Source: Ectocarpus siliculosus (taxonomy: Eukaryota > Sar > Phaeophyceae > Ectocarpales > Ectocarpaceae). Taken from it: 64,000 nucleotides of DNA. The notes under the pieces are model-generated. The model searched no databases. It was not told the DNA's origin and worked only from the letters and a program-made list of their open reading frames with translations. The position numbers were made by a program, and so were the translations under genes. Below, in pieces: positions 63,104-64,000 of the stretch (position 1 is its first letter; the number at the start of each line of letters is the position of its first letter). The stretch lies in assembly GCA_000310025.1 (NCBI GenBank), contig FN649728.1, forward strand, positions 2,474,297 through 2,538,296, written 5' to 3'.

Positions 63104-63165
63104 AGCCGGCCCTATGGCGGATGATACGGCGTCCACGAAAACGCTGACCTATTGATGTCGTACGT

Positions 63166-63328
63166 TTATTGCAAAGGGGGCGGAAGCGGTGGGGTGATGG
63201 CGGTGACGGTGCGTGCACCGGCAGGCAGGGCATGACGCTTTGGTCCCTGTTCCCAAGCCCATCGTCCGACTTCTCTCAGCATACCGGGCTCTGCTTCTTC
63301 ATGAAGACACAAGCTCGGGATTCCACCT
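63166..63328 (-). CDS. Possible terminal exon of a further minus-strand gene
   Basis: After the acceptor CCCTTTCCTTTAG the frame reads GIPSLCLHEEAEPGMLREVG, RWAWEQGPKRHALPAG and TAITPPLPPPLQ, then a stop whose bases overlap AATAAA (CAATAAAC), a possible polyadenylation signal. The rest of the gene would lie to the right. If real, its end is only about 60 bases from the tentative start at 63,103. Confidence 0.35.
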
Positions 63329-63329
63329 A

Positions 63330-64000
63330 AAGGAAAGGGGGGATAGACCAGTCCTTGCCGTGTTGACCGATATCTAACAGCCTCCGATGCTAATTTATTG
63401 TGCCTGTTTAGTTTACAATCCCCCGCGTGACGAAGTGCGGCATGGTACCTTGTGAGGACTCGCTCTTCCCATGCTTGACGCTGGTTGCGTCGCCGTAGCC
63501 GGCCTGTGATTCTCGTTGGTGTGTGTGGGAAGATTTTTCCTACCCTCCCTGTTGCCATTGATGTAGCGCTCAGTCGCAGCACCCTTGGTATCTTCACAGC
63601 CGGCAGGCTGTTGTTCATTCGCACGTTCAAAGCCGAGCAGAGAAAGCTGAGAGTGATGTGAAACGAACACTAGACATGAGTTTGTTGAGTGTGAGACTAC
63701 TATTGTTCGTCCGTCCTCTCAGGCCGGAATTTACGCCGTGACGCCTCGCCAAACAGATGCTCACTAACTATGGTTGACAAAGGTGGTGGTATAAATGGAA
63801 GACGTGGAGGTTCGTTTGTACATTAGAGTATGTAGTCCTCCGCTTACGTTGAATAACGGAAAAACGAAATCTATCCCTGGCGAAGGAAGCGTCCATGAGG
63901 TACATGTTTTCCCAAGGACACATGTTGTATAAACTCACGCGTACACCATGTGATGCTTGCAGTGCAGTAGAACAACATGCCACAGAGGGTAGTTCAACAG
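63330..64000. other. Right edge, nothing assigned
   Basis: Open minus-strand frames exist (for example 63,630-63,330) but show no recognisable domain or clear exon ends. Confidence 0.4.

Noticed and set aside
1..64000. CRISPR arrays, operons, bacterial promoters, rRNA
   Set aside because: No regularly spaced direct repeats with unique spacers, no co-directional uninterrupted gene runs and no rRNA-like sequence were found. The window is eukaryotic.

Overview
The window is eukaryotic nuclear DNA: genes are split into many short GT-AG exons separated by introns of several hundred bases, and it carries SINE-like, LINE-like and Ty1/copia elements, microsatellites and two runs of N. GC-rich exons, Ala/Gly/Ser-rich inserts in proteins and the intron density suggest a stramenopile, most likely a brown alga of the Ectocarpus kind. 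The organism is an inference from style; nothing in the sequence proves it.

Layout. (1) About 1-11.5 kb, minus strand: a calcium-activated (BK/Slo-type) potassium channel. I could follow sixteen exons with consistent splice phases through S1-S6, the TVGYGD selectivity filter and RCK domains. The 3' end leaves the window at base 1 and the 5' end runs into a 100-N gap at 11,523-11,622. (2) About 11.6-19.7 kb: no gene seen. It holds repeats: two copies of a tRNA-derived SINE with A/B boxes and poly-A tail, a second family ending in (CAA)n, a fold-back element with terminal inverted repeats, and fields of short degenerate repeats. (3) 19,704-27,770: one complete Ty1/copia LTR retrotransposon on the minus strand, with 522-bp LTRs that read as identical, a TCCGC target duplication, polypurine tract, gag, protease, integrase, reverse transcriptase and RNase H, but with interrupted reading frames. 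(4) About 29.5-54.9 kb, plus strand: a large soluble-adenylyl-cyclase-like gene. Nearly thirty exons encode two class III cyclase domains (C1, C2), a P-loop/Walker-B ATPase module and a helical, TPR-like region, then a long polar tail ending at 54,940. A broken LINE-type element (31.75-33.5 kb) sits in an intron of this gene. (5) About 55.7-63.1 kb, minus strand: a multi-exon gene I do not recognise, with splice phases that fit over most of its exons. At 63.2-63.3 kb there may be the last exon of another minus-strand gene.

The two recognised genes, a cAMP-producing cyclase and a ligand-gated K+ channel, are both signalling proteins. Nothing in the sequence shows that they act together. I found no rRNA, CRISPR array, operon or bacterial feature. 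Exon ends were read by eye from splice consensus, reading phase and family motifs; transcript data could shift individual boundaries.
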